64,000 nucleotides of DNA, taken from Reyranella sp. GTDB taxonomy: Bacteria > Pseudomonadota > Alphaproteobacteria > Reyranellales > Reyranellaceae. The stretch covers positions 33,919 through 97,918 of the forward strand of contig JAIEOV010000045.1 in NCBI GenBank assembly GCA_019750135.1, read 5' to 3'. Below, piece after piece: positions 36,492-45,897 of this stretch (position 1 is the first letter of the stretch; each line of letters opens with the position of its first letter). The notes under the pieces were generated by a model. That model did not search any database. It saw only the letters and a program-made list of their open reading frames with translations, and had not been told where the DNA came from. The position numbers and the translations under genes are program-made.

Positions 36492-36542
36492 GGGTACAAG
36501 CCCCGCGAGAGATAGCGGCGTCGGGTCGCGGCCGAATCGGCC

Positions 36543-38081
36543 ATGCAATTCGATGCGGTTTCGGTTAGACGGACGCCCATGGACGGTGAGGCAAGCGTGG
36601 GTCCGGGCCCCGACAGCACCTTAGGCAAGGGTCGCGTCGGCATCATCGACGTCGGCTCGAACTCGATCCGTCTCGTCGTCTATGAGCGCGCGAGCCGCGC
36701 GCCGCTGCCGGTGTTCAACGAGAAGGTTCTGTGCGGCCTGGCGCGTGGGCTGGATGCCACCGGCCGCCTCAATCCCGAAGGCGTCGAGATGGCGCTGGCC
36801 AACATCGACCGGTTCACCACGCTTGCCCACAACATGAAGGTGACGTCGCTCGACCTGCTGGCGACGGCCGCCGTGCGCGACGCTGCCGACGGCGCCGACT
36901 TCATGCGCGAGCTGGCGAGCCGGCCCGGCATCAAGCCGCACATCGTGAGCGGCCAGGACGAGGCGCGCTTCTCGGGCTACGGCGTGATCTGCGGCATGCC
37001 CGACGCCTCGGGCGTGATGGGCGACCTGGGCGGCGGCAGCCTCGAGCTGGTGGCCGTGGGGCAGGGCCGGCTCGGCGCCTCCAGCACCCTGCCGGTGGGC
37101 CCGCTCCGGTTGATGTCGTCGGGCAGGGGGGATCCCAAGAAGATCGTGGTCGACGCCATCGAGAACGTGCGCTGGCTGCGCGACGAAACCGGCAAGACAT
37201 TCTACGCCGTGGGCGGCGCCTGGCGCTCGTTCGCGCGCCTGCACATGGAGCAGGCGGGCTATCCGCTGCACATCATCCATCACTACGATATCCCGGCGGA
37301 GGAGGCGCGCGCGGTGGCGCGCCTGATCGCCGTGCAAAGCGCCAAGTCGCTGGAGAAGATGCCGGGCGTGTCGCGCCGCCGCACCGATACCCTGCCGCTC
37401 GCCTGCCTGGCGCTCGACCGGCTGCTGGCCGCGCTGAAGCCGCGCAACGTGGTGTTCTCCGCCTTCGGCCTGCGCGAGGGGTTCTATTATTCGCGGCTGA
37501 GCGAGGCCGAGCGGGCGCGCCATCCCCTGATCGCCTTCGCCGAGGAGCAGGGCGCCGACTGGCGGCGCTTCGACCTGGCGCCGGCGGAGATCTTCGACTG
37601 GCTGACCCCGGTGTTCGCCGGCGAGACCGAGGCCGACCGCATCCTGCGCACGGCCGCTTGCCATCTCAGCGACATCTCGTGGAACGACCATCCCGACTAT
37701 CGCGCCGAACAGGCCTATGTCCGCGTGCTGCACCTGCCGGCGCCGGGCATGAGCCACCGCGAGCGTGCCGTTCTCGCGATGTCGCTGGCCTACCGCTACA
37801 AGAGCGATCCCAAGGCGGCGATGCTCGACACCGCGCTGCACCTGACCGACGGCAGGAGCCGCGCCTATGCCCGCCGTCTCGGCGCCTGCCTCAGGCTGGC
37901 CTACAACCTGAGCGGCGGCGCGCCCGGCCTGTTGCCGCAGATCCAGTTGCGCCGCACCGAGCGCCAGCTGCGCCTGCTCGTGCCGCCCGCCGCCAAGGGC
38001 AGCCTCGGCGACGTGACCGCGCGGCGGCTGGAGAGCGCCGCGGAAGCGTTCGACCTGGAACCCGTGATCGTCACGTCATGA
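36543..38081 (+). CDS. ppx: Exopolyphosphatase / guanosine pentaphosphatase family
   Basis: A 512-residue member of the Ppx/GppA family. GIIDVGSNSIRLVVYE is the first phosphate-binding motif and VMGDLGGGSLELV the second. The C-terminal HD-like region includes HLSDISWNDHPDYR. It releases phosphate from polyphosphate ends or from pppGpp. The start could also be the ATG at 36579; neither has a strong ribosome-binding site. Pairing with ppk supports the polyphosphatase role. Confidence 0.92.
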   Translation: MQFDAVSVRRTPMDGEASVGPGPDSTLGKGRVGIIDVGSNSIRLVVYERASRAPLPVFNEKVLCGLARGLDATGRLNPEGVEMALANIDRFTTLAHNMKVTSLDLLATAAVRDAADGADFMRELASRPGIKPHIVSGQDEARFSGYGVICGMPDASGVMGDLGGGSLELVAVGQGRLGASSTLPVGPLRLMSSGRGDPKKIVVDAIENVRWLRDETGKTFYAVGGAWRSFARLHMEQAGYPLHIIHHYDIPAEEARAVARLIAVQSAKSLEKMPGVSRRRTDTLPLACLALDRLLAALKPRNVVFSAFGLREGFYYSRLSEAERARHPLIAFAEEQGADWRRFDLAPAEIFDWLTPVFAGETEADRILRTAACHLSDISWNDHPDYRAEQAYVRVLHLPAPGMSHRERAVLAMSLAYRYKSDPKAAMLDTALHLTDGRSRAYARRLGACLRLAYNLSGGAPGLLPQIQLRRTERQLRLLVPPAAKGSLGDVTARRLESAAEAFDLEPVIVTS

Positions 38082-38112
38082 CCGGAGCGCGGGCCTCCGG
38101 CTCGCGCTGCCG
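38082..38112. repeat. Modular hairpin repeat, locus 4 (single, degenerate unit)
   Basis: CCGGAGCGCGGGCC-TCC-GGCTCGCGCTGCC. Several positions no longer pair, so this looks like an older copy. It exactly fills the interval between the convergent stops of ppx and rnd. Confidence 0.7.
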
Positions 38113-39270
38113 TCAGCCTTCGTTGCCGATCGGGATGAGCTTCGGCTGGTCGCCCGACAGCGCCAGCGCCAAGCGGCCTTCGATCAGGTTCACCGCATCC
38201 GATCCGAAGATCTCGCGGCGCCAGCCGTCCAGCGCATGCACGTCGCGCTTGCCGGCGGCCAGCCGGTCGAGCTCGTCGGCGCTGGCGACCAGCCGCGCCG
38301 CCACGCCCGCTTCCTCGGCCTTGAGCCGCAGCAGCGTGCGCAGGAGGTCGACGACGGCGGAGGGCGCCCGCAGCTGCTCGGGCGCCCGATCGCGCGTCGG
38401 CAGCTCGGCATCGGGCAGCTTGCGCGCCTTCTCGATCGCCTCCAGGAGCTCGCGCCCCTGCCAGCCCTCGGCGAAGCCCCGGCCAAGCCCGCGTGTCATG
38501 GCGAGTTCCTCGGTGGTCTTGGGCGCATGGCTCGCGATCTCGAGCAGTTGCTCATCGCGCAGCAGGCGCTGGCGGGGGATGTCGATGCGCTGGGCGGTGC
38601 GCTCGCGCCAGGCCGCGACCTCGCGCAGCGTGCCGAGCAGCCGCGGCGAGGCGCCACGCGGCTTCAACCGCCGCCAGGCCTGCTCGGGATCGGCGCGATA
38701 GGTGCCCGGTTCGTTCAGGACCGCCATCTCCTCGGAAATCCAGGAGAACCGTCCGGTCTTGTCGAGCTGGCGCTTCAGCTTCTCGTAGACCAGGCGCAGG
38801 TGCGTAACGTCGGAGAGCGCATAGGAAATCTGCCGCTCGCTGAGCGGCCGGCGGCTCCAGTCGGTGAACCGGCTGGACTTGTCGATCTTGGCCTTGGCGA
38901 GCTTGGTGGCCAGCGATTCGTAGGAGGCGGCCTCGCCGTGGCCGCACACCATGGCGGCCACCTGGGTGTCGAACAGGGGCTGCGGCACCTTGTTCATGCG
39001 CAGGTAGAAGATTTCCAGGTCCTGGCGGGCCGCGTGAAAGACCTTCAGGACCTTGGGGTTTGCCATCAGCTCGTCGAGCGGGCTGAGATCGATGCCGTCG
39101 GCCAGCGCGTCGATCGCGGCCGCGTCTTCAGGCCCCGCCACCTGCGCCAGGCAGAGCTTGGGCCAATAGGTCCGCTCACGCATGAACTCGGTGTCGACGG
39201 CGATGAATTCGGTGTCGGCCAGGGGCTTGCAGAAGGCCGCCAATTCGTCGGTCGTGGTGATGAGCTTCAT
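38113..39270 (-). CDS. rnd: Ribonuclease D
   Basis: A 385-residue protein starting at ATG 39270. The DEDD exonuclease motifs are visible: FIAVDTEFMRERTY (Exo I), VFHAARQDLEIF (Exo II) and SYALSDVTHLRLVYEKL (Exo III, DEDDy type). Two HRDC domains should follow, including LRDEQLLEIA and the C-terminal LDGWRREIFG. It trims 3' ends of tRNA and other structured RNAs. It is divergent from aspS, its usual neighbour. Confidence 0.93.
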   Translation of the reverse strand: MKLITTTDELAAFCKPLADTEFIAVDTEFMRERTYWPKLCLAQVAGPEDAAAIDALADGIDLSPLDELMANPKVLKVFHAARQDLEIFYLRMNKVPQPLFDTQVAAMVCGHGEAASYESLATKLAKAKIDKSSRFTDWSRRPLSERQISYALSDVTHLRLVYEKLKRQLDKTGRFSWISEEMAVLNEPGTYRADPEQAWRRLKPRGASPRLLGTLREVAAWRERTAQRIDIPRQRLLRDEQLLEIASHAPKTTEELAMTRGLGRGFAEGWQGRELLEAIEKARKLPDAELPTRDRAPEQLRAPSAVVDLLRTLLRLKAEEAGVAARLVASADELDRLAAGKRDVHALDGWRREIFGSDAVNLIEGRLALALSGDQPKLIPIGNEG

Positions 39271-39410
39271 TGAAGGGACATATAGCCGGCGGGGAGGCAG
39301 GGGGCAAAGGTAGGTGACGCAGCCGCAACCCTGGTTCTGCCGGCCATTTGCTTGACTTGCCGGCACATTCCGTGCCTTTTGCCGGCCCGTAAAACCCCGG
39401 AAAATGCGTG

Positions 39411-41225
39411 ATGTCTTCCGTCTACCGAACCCATACGTGCGGCCAGTTGCGGCCGGAGCATGTCGGCCAGCAGGCCCGTCTTTCAGGCTGGGTGCAACGC
39501 AAGCGTGACCACGGCAATCTGCTGTTCATCGACCTGCGCGATCACTATGGCGTGACCCAGGTGGTGGTGGATGTCTCAAGCCCGGTGTTCAAGACCGCCG
39601 AGGCCGTGCGTACCGAGAGCGTGATCACGGTCACCGGCAAGGTCGTGGCACGTGAGCCGGCGACGGTGAACCCCAAGCTCGCCACCGGCGCCGTCGAGCT
39701 CGACGCGGCGGAGATGGTCGTGCAGTCGATGGCCGAGACCCTGCCGATCCCGGTCTATGCCGAGCAGGACACCACGCCCGAGGAACTGCGGCTGAAGTAC
39801 CGCTTCCTCGACCTGCGCAAGGACAAGCTGCACAAGAACATCATGCTGCGCAGCCAAGTCATCGCCTCCCTGCGCCGGCGCATGATCGAGCAGGGCTTCA
39901 TGGAGTTCCAGACGCCCATCCTGACCGCCGACAGCCCCGAGGGCGCGCGCTCCTACGTCGTGCCGAGCCGCCTGCATCCCGGCAAGTTCTACGCGCTGCC
40001 GCAGGCGCCGCAGATGTTCAAGCAGCTGCTGATGGTGTCGGGCTTCGACCGCTACTTCCAGATCGCGCCCTGCTTCCGCGACGAGGATGCGCGTGCCGAC
40101 CGCGCGCCGGGCGAGTTCTACCAGCTCGACTTCGAGATGAGCTTCGTCACCCAGGACGACGTGTTCGCCGCCATCGAGCCGGTACTGGGCGGTGTGTTCG
40201 AGGAATTCGCCGCCTTCGGGCGCGAGACGTCGACCCCGCGCAAGGTCACCAAGTGGCCGTTCCCGCGCATCCCCTATGCCGAGGCGCTGCTGACCTACGG
40301 CACCGACAAGCCCGACCTGCGCAACCCGCTGCGCATCGTCGATGCCGGCGATGTCTTCGCCGGCTCCGATTTCAAGGTGTTCGCCAGCATCGTCGCCTCG
40401 GGCGGCGTGGTGCGGGCGCTGCGGGCGCCCAACGCCGCGGGCCAGCCTAGAAGCTTCTTCGACAAGCTGAACTCGTGGGCGCAGGGCGAGGGCAAGCCGG
40501 GCCTGGGCTACATCGTGCTCGAGGGCGGGGCGGGCAAGGGCCCGATCGCCAAGTTCGTGACCGGCGATCGCCTGGCCAAGCTCAAGGAACTGACGGGTGC
40601 CGAGGACGGCGATGCGGTGTTCTTCGTCGCCGACAAGCCCGAGGCGGCCTGGAAGTTCGCCGGCCAGGCGCGCACCAAGGTCGGCCAGGAGATGGGCCTG
40701 ATCGCCGAGGACGCCTTCGCCTTCTGCTGGATTGTCGACTTCCCGATGTTCGAGTACGACGAGACCGCCAAGAAGGTCGACTTCAGCCACAACCCGTTCT
40801 CGATGCCCCAGGGCGGGCTCGAGGCGCTGGAGACGCAGGATCCGCTGACCATCAAGGCGTGGCAGTACGACATCGTGTGCAACGGCATCGAGCTCTGCTC
40901 GGGCGCGATCCGGAACCACAAGCCGGAGATCATGTACAAGGCCTTCGGCATCGCGGGTTACAGCCGCGAGCAGGTCGAGCAGCGTTTCGGCGGCATGCTG
41001 AACGCCTTCCGCTACGGCGCCCCGCCGCACGGCGGTGCCGCGCCGGGCGTCGATCGCATCGTCATGCTGCTGGCCGACGAACCCAACATCCGTGAGGTCA
41101 TCACCTTCCCGATGAACCAGCAGGCCGTCGACCTCATGATGGATGCGCCGACCGAGCTGCCGATGGAGAAGCTGCGCGAGCTCTACATCGCGCTGCGCCT
41201 GCCGCCGCCGAAGAAGGATAGCTAG
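39411..41225 (+). CDS. aspS: Aspartyl-tRNA synthetase (probably non-discriminating)
   Basis: A 604-residue class II synthetase from ATG 39411. The N-terminal OB fold has TCGQLRPEHVGQQARLSGWV. The bacterial core contains EFQTPILTADSPEGARSY, motif 2 FRDEDARADRAPGEFYQLD and motif 3 GAAPGVDRIVMLL. It charges tRNA-Asp. Many alphaproteobacteria have an AspS that also charges tRNA-Asn for the amidotransferase route; sequence alone here does not settle this. Confidence 0.95.
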   Translation: MSSVYRTHTCGQLRPEHVGQQARLSGWVQRKRDHGNLLFIDLRDHYGVTQVVVDVSSPVFKTAEAVRTESVITVTGKVVAREPATVNPKLATGAVELDAAEMVVQSMAETLPIPVYAEQDTTPEELRLKYRFLDLRKDKLHKNIMLRSQVIASLRRRMIEQGFMEFQTPILTADSPEGARSYVVPSRLHPGKFYALPQAPQMFKQLLMVSGFDRYFQIAPCFRDEDARADRAPGEFYQLDFEMSFVTQDDVFAAIEPVLGGVFEEFAAFGRETSTPRKVTKWPFPRIPYAEALLTYGTDKPDLRNPLRIVDAGDVFAGSDFKVFASIVASGGVVRALRAPNAAGQPRSFFDKLNSWAQGEGKPGLGYIVLEGGAGKGPIAKFVTGDRLAKLKELTGAEDGDAVFFVADKPEAAWKFAGQARTKVGQEMGLIAEDAFAFCWIVDFPMFEYDETAKKVDFSHNPFSMPQGGLEALETQDPLTIKAWQYDIVCNGIELCSGAIRNHKPEIMYKAFGIAGYSREQVEQRFGGMLNAFRYGAPPHGGAAPGVDRIVMLLADEPNIREVITFPMNQQAVDLMMDAPTELPMEKLRELYIALRLPPPKKDS

Positions 41226-41245
41226 TCCCAAATTGGGTAAGCCTC

Positions 41246-41265
41246 GCTGCCCCTTACGGGGTAGC
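41246..41265 (+). terminator. Possible hairpin after aspS
   Basis: GCTGCCCC-TTAC-GGGGTAGC forms an 8-bp stem with one G-U pair, 20 bases beyond the aspS stop. There is no clean T tract, so its strength as a terminator is uncertain. Confidence 0.4.
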
Positions 41266-41344
41266 GCCTTGCCTTGCTGCCCTGAGTCCTCGCTGCCAGA
41301 CTCGTGTGAATACCGGCGTTCGACCGGTCACTACGGAGGAAGCG

Positions 41345-42361
41345 ATGACGGACGCGTTCGACAGGACAAGGCGTGACTTTCTCACCGTTGCGACAGTCGG
41401 GGGAGCCGCGGCGACGCTCGGCATGATCGGCGTGAATCCGGCGCTGGCCGGCGTCGCGGCCGGCCGCTCGGAGAAGCCGTTGAAGGCGGCGTTCTCCAAT
41501 GCGGGCCTTCAGGCCACCTGGTGCGCCCAGGGCAAGGCCGCGGCCGAATACTGGGGCAAGCTCTACAATGTCGACGTGGCGTGGTTCGACGGCCAGCTCG
41601 ACGCCGTCAAGCAGCGCGCCGCAGTCGACAACATGGCCTCGCAGAAATGGGACTTCGTCGCCATCCAGGCCTTCGGCATCGGCACGCTGACCCAGCCGGT
41701 GCAGAAGATGATCGACGGCGGCACGCCAGTGATCGACATGGACACGCTGATCGCGCCTCTCGACAAGATCAACGTCCACTCCTTCCTCGCCCCCGACAAC
41801 GAGTTCATGGGCGCGTCGGTGACCCAGGCGCTGGTCGCCAAGCTCGGCGGCAAGGGCAAGATGATCATGACCCAGGGCGCGCTCGGCCATACCGGCGCGC
41901 AGGGCCGGGCCAAGGGCTTCAACACGGTGGTCAAGCAGTACCCCGGCATCGAGGTGCTCGACACCCAGCCGGCCGACTGGGACGTCACCAAGGTGGCGCG
42001 CCTGTGGGAGACCTACCTCACCAAGTACCCGCAGATCGACGCGGCGTTCTTCCATAACGACGACATGGCGCTCGCCGCCTACAACGTCATGAAGGCGCGC
42101 AACCGCACCAACATCCTGATCGGCGGCGTCGACGCCATGCCACCCGCGATCAACGCCGTCTCCGACGGCCGCATGTACGCCACGGTGCGCAATCCGAGCT
42201 GCCGCATCCATGGCGGCGCCATCATCGCCGGCGTGGCCGCGGTCACGGCGGGCGAGAAGGCGGGCAGCGGCATTCCCAAGAGCATCGTCACCGACGGTCC
42301 GGTGGTGACCAAGGAGAACGCCGCCGGCATGCTGTGGATGCAGGATCATTTCCTGATCTGA
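41345..42361 (+). CDS. Sugar ABC transporter, periplasmic binding protein (ribose-binding type)
   Basis: A 338-residue protein starting at ATG 41345 after a good GGAGGAAG site. It has a Tat-type signal, DRTRRDFLTVATVGG, ending around AGVAAG. The mature protein is a type I periplasmic binding fold with GAAFFHNDDMALAAY-like hinge sequence. It should capture a sugar for the downstream ATPase and permease. The ligand cannot be read from sequence. Tat export suggests folding before secretion, which is unusual for sugar-binding proteins. Confidence 0.85.
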   Translation: MTDAFDRTRRDFLTVATVGGAAATLGMIGVNPALAGVAAGRSEKPLKAAFSNAGLQATWCAQGKAAAEYWGKLYNVDVAWFDGQLDAVKQRAAVDNMASQKWDFVAIQAFGIGTLTQPVQKMIDGGTPVIDMDTLIAPLDKINVHSFLAPDNEFMGASVTQALVAKLGGKGKMIMTQGALGHTGAQGRAKGFNTVVKQYPGIEVLDTQPADWDVTKVARLWETYLTKYPQIDAAFFHNDDMALAAYNVMKARNRTNILIGGVDAMPPAINAVSDGRMYATVRNPSCRIHGGAIIAGVAAVTAGEKAGSGIPKSIVTDGPVVTKENAAGMLWMQDHFLI

Positions 42362-42367
42362 TTGTGC

Positions 42368-43867
42368 ATGACGGAAGAAGCCGCGCCGCCGCTGGAACTG
42401 CGCGGCATCTCCAAGTCGTTCGGCGGCGTCGCGGCCCTGCGCGACGTCGACTTCGTGCTGCGCCGGGGCGAGATCCACGGCCTGGTCGGCGAGAACGGCG
42501 CCGGCAAGTCGACCCTGATGAAGATCATCGCCGGTCTGCACGGCCAGTACGACGGCCGCATGGCTATCGACGGCCGGCCGGTGCATTTCCGCTCGCCGCG
42601 CGAGGCGCTGGCGGCCGGCATCGGCATGGTCCACCAGGAGCTGAGCGTGGTGCCCGACCTCAGCGTGGCCGAGAACGTCTATCTCGGCCAGCAGCCGACC
42701 AAGGGCGGCATCGTCGACTGGCGCGCCATGATGGAGGGCGCCCGCCGGCATCTCGCCAGCCTCGGCATCGAGGTCGATCCGGCGGCGCGCATGGGCTCGC
42801 TGGCGATCGGCCTGCAGCAGCTGATCGAGCTTGCTCGCGTGCTGTTCTCAGGCGCGCGCATCGTCATCCTCGACGAGCCGACCTCGGCGCTGTCGCCGCC
42901 CGAAGTCCAGCGCCTGTTCGAGGTGCTGCGCGGCGTGCGCGCGAGCGGCCGCAGCATCGTCTTCATCTCGCACTTCCTCGACGACGTTTTGGCGATCGCC
43001 GACACCGTCACGATCTTCCGCAACGGCCGGCTGATCGCCACCGAGGCGGCCGGCGCCATCGACAAGGGCTGGCTGATCCAGCGCATGATCGGCCGCGGCC
43101 ACGAGGAGCTGGAGGGCAGCTACACCGGCGCCATCGCGCTCCACAGCAAGCCCGAGGCGCCGGTCGTCCTCGATGTGCGCAACCTGGCCGCCGGCCGCGC
43201 CTTCGCCGACGTCTCGCTCGACGTCAGGGCCGGCGAGGTCTTGGGCATCTACGGCTTCATGGGCTGCGGCCTGATCGAACTGGCGCGCACCCTGTTCGGC
43301 AAGCTCAGGGCCGACTCGGGCACCATGTCGATCGGCGGAAAGGTCTTGCGGCCGCGCAGCACCAACGAGGCCTGCCGGGCCGGCATCGCCTTCGTGCCGG
43401 AGAGCCGTCGCTCGATGCTCTTCCACACCGAGCCGGTCTACAAGAACATGTCCATAAGCGTGCTGGGCCGCATCGGCCGCCTGCTGCTCAGGCCCTCGGT
43501 CGAGAAGGACATCGCCCGCCGCCATGTTCAGTCGCTGTCGATCCGGCCGCCCACAGTCGAGACGCTTCTAGGCAGCTTGTCGGGCGGCAACCAGCAGAAG
43601 GTGGCGCTGGCCAAGTGGCTGACCTGGCCGCCCAAGGTGCTGGTGCTGAGCGAGCCGACGCGCGGCATGGATGTCGGCGCCAAGGAGGACGTCGTGCGCA
43701 TCGTCAAGGGGCTGCGCGACCAGGGCATGGGCGTCGTCGTGCTGTCGACCGAGCCCGAGACCGTGCTGTCGCTGGCCGACCGCATCGTGGTGATGAAGAA
43801 GGGCCGCATCGTGCACGAATTTGCCGGCGAGACCGTGAGCAAGGACCAGCTTCTGGAGGCGGCGTGA
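42368..43867 (+). CDS. Sugar ABC transporter, duplicated ATP-binding subunit (RbsA/MglA type)
   Basis: A 499-residue protein from ATG 42368, 6 bases after the binding protein. It has two ATPase halves. The first has Walker A GENGAGKSTLMKII and VILDEPTSALSPPEV; the second has a degenerate Walker A, GFMGCGLIEL, with intact signature LSGGNQQKVALAKWL and Walker B. This asymmetry is normal in RbsA-like proteins. It powers uptake through the permease encoded next. Confidence 0.92.
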   Translation: MTEEAAPPLELRGISKSFGGVAALRDVDFVLRRGEIHGLVGENGAGKSTLMKIIAGLHGQYDGRMAIDGRPVHFRSPREALAAGIGMVHQELSVVPDLSVAENVYLGQQPTKGGIVDWRAMMEGARRHLASLGIEVDPAARMGSLAIGLQQLIELARVLFSGARIVILDEPTSALSPPEVQRLFEVLRGVRASGRSIVFISHFLDDVLAIADTVTIFRNGRLIATEAAGAIDKGWLIQRMIGRGHEELEGSYTGAIALHSKPEAPVVLDVRNLAAGRAFADVSLDVRAGEVLGIYGFMGCGLIELARTLFGKLRADSGTMSIGGKVLRPRSTNEACRAGIAFVPESRRSMLFHTEPVYKNMSISVLGRIGRLLLRPSVEKDIARRHVQSLSIRPPTVETLLGSLSGGNQQKVALAKWLTWPPKVLVLSEPTRGMDVGAKEDVVRIVKGLRDQGMGVVVLSTEPETVLSLADRIVVMKKGRIVHEFAGETVSKDQLLEAA

Positions 43868-43868
43868 C

Positions 43869-44852
43869 ATGACGGCGATGGGAGTCTTCCTGCGCAACCA
43901 GATGCGCATCATCGCGCCGTTCGCGACCCTGATCGTGCTGGTGGTCTTCTTCAGCGTGACCAGCGGGTCCTTCGCCTCGCTGGACAACGCGGCGAACATC
44001 CTGACCCAGATCTCGGTGACGGGGATCATCGCGGTCGGGCTCACTTTCGTGATCCTGTGCGCCGAGATCGACCTGTCGGTCGCCGCCATCGCCAACGTCA
44101 CCGGCATCGCCGTCGCGTACTTCACCTTGCAGGAAGGCTACGTGAACATCGCCAACGTGCCGCTGCCGGGCTTCGCCGCCATCATTCTGGCGCTGATCGG
44201 CTGCTTCATGCTGGGCCTGGTCAATGCCGCGGGCATCACGCTGATCGGCATCCCGTCCTTCATCATGACCCTCGCCATGATGCAGATCGGCGCCGGCATC
44301 TGCGCGCTCCTGGTGCGCGGCCAGATCGCCTATGCCGTGCCCGACCTCGTCTCGCTGCTGGGGGCGGGCAGGGTGGCCAGCATTCCCTGCCTCGTGCTGG
44401 TGGCGGCGGCCTTCCTGCTGGCCGGCCACTTGGTGCTGACCTACACGCGCTTCGGCCGCTACGTGTACATGGTCGGCGGCAACCGCGAGGCGGCCGAGTA
44501 TGCCGGCGTCAACGTCAAGCTGGTCTTGGGCGCCGTCATCGTCATCTCGGCGATGTGCTCGGGCGTCGCCGGCATGCTGGGCGTGGCCCATTTCGGCAGC
44601 GCCCAACAGAACGAGTTCGACGGCTACCTGCTCGACGCCATCGCTGCTGTGGTCGTCGGCGGCACCAGCCTGTTCGGCGGCCGCGGCGGCATTGGCAACA
44701 CCATCATTGGGCTTTTGATCCTGGGCGTGCTGAACAACGGTCTGGACCACATCCAGATCGACAGCTTCCTGAAGATCCTGATCCGCGGCCTGATCCTGCT
44801 GGCGGCGCTGATCATCAACGTCTACGTCCAGAAGGTGCGGGAATCGGCCTGA
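43869..44852 (+). CDS. Sugar ABC transporter, permease (RbsC type)
   Basis: A 327-residue integral membrane protein with about ten hydrophobic segments, starting one base after the ATPase stop. GLTFVILCAEIDLSVAAIAN and VVGGTSLFGGRGGIGNTIIG are typical of the RbsC/AraH permease family. It completes a three-gene importer, most likely for a monosaccharide. It ends 3 bases before the convergent SDR gene, leaving no room for a separate terminator. Confidence 0.9.
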   Translation: MTAMGVFLRNQMRIIAPFATLIVLVVFFSVTSGSFASLDNAANILTQISVTGIIAVGLTFVILCAEIDLSVAAIANVTGIAVAYFTLQEGYVNIANVPLPGFAAIILALIGCFMLGLVNAAGITLIGIPSFIMTLAMMQIGAGICALLVRGQIAYAVPDLVSLLGAGRVASIPCLVLVAAAFLLAGHLVLTYTRFGRYVYMVGGNREAAEYAGVNVKLVLGAVIVISAMCSGVAGMLGVAHFGSAQQNEFDGYLLDAIAAVVVGGTSLFGGRGGIGNTIIGLLILGVLNNGLDHIQIDSFLKILIRGLILLAALIINVYVQKVRESA

Positions 44853-44855
44853 CGC

Positions 44856-45761
44856 TCAGGGCGGCAGGCCGGAGTCGATCCCCGTCATGGCGACGGAGAC
44901 GTCCCAGAGGCGCCGGGCGAGCGCGCCATCCTCGGCCTGTCGGGTTCGCCACGCCGGCGCGGACGGCCCGCGCCTGCCGCCTAGCTCGTTCGGCCCGTAG
45001 TAGCCGCCCGGCGCCACCGTCGCCGTCGCGGCCTGGAGTGTAGGCCAGGCGCCCATGGCCGGCGTGTTGAGGGCCATGCCGACCACAGGGACCAGCAGCT
45101 GCAGCGCCCCCATGTGCCGCCCCAGGTCGGTCGCCGCGATGCCGGGATGGCAGCCGACAGCGGTCACCGCCGACCCTGACGCGCGCAAGCGCCGATCGAG
45201 CTCGAAGAAGAACAGCATGTTGGCGAGCTTGCTGTCGGCATAGCGCTGGGACCTGTCGTAGCTCCTCTCGGCATTGAGGTCGTCCCAGGCGATGCGTCCG
45301 CGCCGATGGGCGACGCTGGCCGTGACGACGATCCGCGACCCAGCCGTCTTCGTCAATGTAGGCAACAGCAAGATACTCAGCGCAAAGCAGCCGAGATGAT
45401 TGACGCCGAACTGCAGTTCGAAGCCCTGCTTCGTGCGTGTCAGCGGCGGACGCATCACGCCGGCATTGTTGATGAGAGCGTCGATGCGCGGCTCGGGCGC
45501 CGCCAGGTCGGCCGCGGCGCGCACGCTGTCTAGATCGGCCTGATCGATGGGCAGGAAGGCCGTGTCGGCGCCCGGCGTCCGGCGGCCGATCCGTCGCATG
45601 GCGGCCTCGGCCTTCGCCTTGTCGCGGCAGGCGAGGAGCACCCGGGCCCGGCGCGACGCCAGCACGCGCACCACTTCGAAGCCAATGCCCGTGTTGGCGC
45701 CGGTGACGATGAAGCACTTGCCCGACTGGTCGGCGACGTCCGCTTCGGTGAAACCGTCCAT
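44856..45761 (-). CDS. Short-chain dehydrogenase (retinol dehydrogenase-like)
   Basis: A 301-residue SDR starting at ATG 45761, preceded by AGGAG 7 bases upstream. It has FIVTGANTGIGFEVVRVLA, the INNAGVM motif and YADSKLANMLFFFEL (Tyr-xxx-Lys). This pattern is common to retinol-dehydrogenase-like and WW-oxidoreductase-like SDRs, whose bacterial substrates are mostly unknown. It is convergent with the sugar permease but nothing else ties it to sugar uptake. Confidence 0.82.
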   Translation of the reverse strand: MDGFTEADVADQSGKCFIVTGANTGIGFEVVRVLASRRARVLLACRDKAKAEAAMRRIGRRTPGADTAFLPIDQADLDSVRAAADLAAPEPRIDALINNAGVMRPPLTRTKQGFELQFGVNHLGCFALSILLLPTLTKTAGSRIVVTASVAHRRGRIAWDDLNAERSYDRSQRYADSKLANMLFFFELDRRLRASGSAVTAVGCHPGIAATDLGRHMGALQLLVPVVGMALNTPAMGAWPTLQAATATVAPGGYYGPNELGGRRGPSAPAWRTRQAEDGALARRLWDVSVAMTGIDSGLPP

Positions 45762-45836
45762 GGCCAAACTCCTCACGTCGACTTGTAGAGGGCCGGGCGG
45801 CCTTCGACGACTATGGATGGTAGAAGCTCGTTCAGG

Positions 45837-45865
45837 TTGACTGAATGCAATAATGCAATTATCGT
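45837..45865 (+). promoter_or_regulatory. Possible sigma-70-type promoter for the secreted protein at 45898
   Basis: TTGACT at 45837-45842 and TATCGT at 45860-45865 are separated by 17 bases. The interval is strikingly AT-rich for this genome. A later TATATAAA near 45882 is an alternative -10. Confidence 0.5.
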
Positions 45866-45877
45866 CAATGCATTATT
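45849..45877. promoter_or_regulatory. Operator-like inverted repeat
   Basis: AATAATGCA (45849-45857) and TGCATTATT (45869-45877) form a perfect 9-bp inverted repeat with an 11-base spacer, overlapping the predicted -10 box. This is the geometry of a binding site for a dimeric repressor. No regulator is encoded next to it. Confidence 0.5.
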
Positions 45878-45897
45878 CAATTTATATAAAGTAAAAT

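Noticed and set aside
34296..36548. 750-codon minus-strand frame over ppk
   Set aside because: It is a shadow of the clear ppk gene with biased composition and no motifs.
39576..41231. 551-codon minus-strand frame over aspS
   Set aside because: It is antisense to aspS and has no recognisable features.
41222..42751. 509-codon minus-strand frame over the sugar-binding protein gene
   Set aside because: It is antisense to a gene with a good ribosome-binding site and signal peptide.
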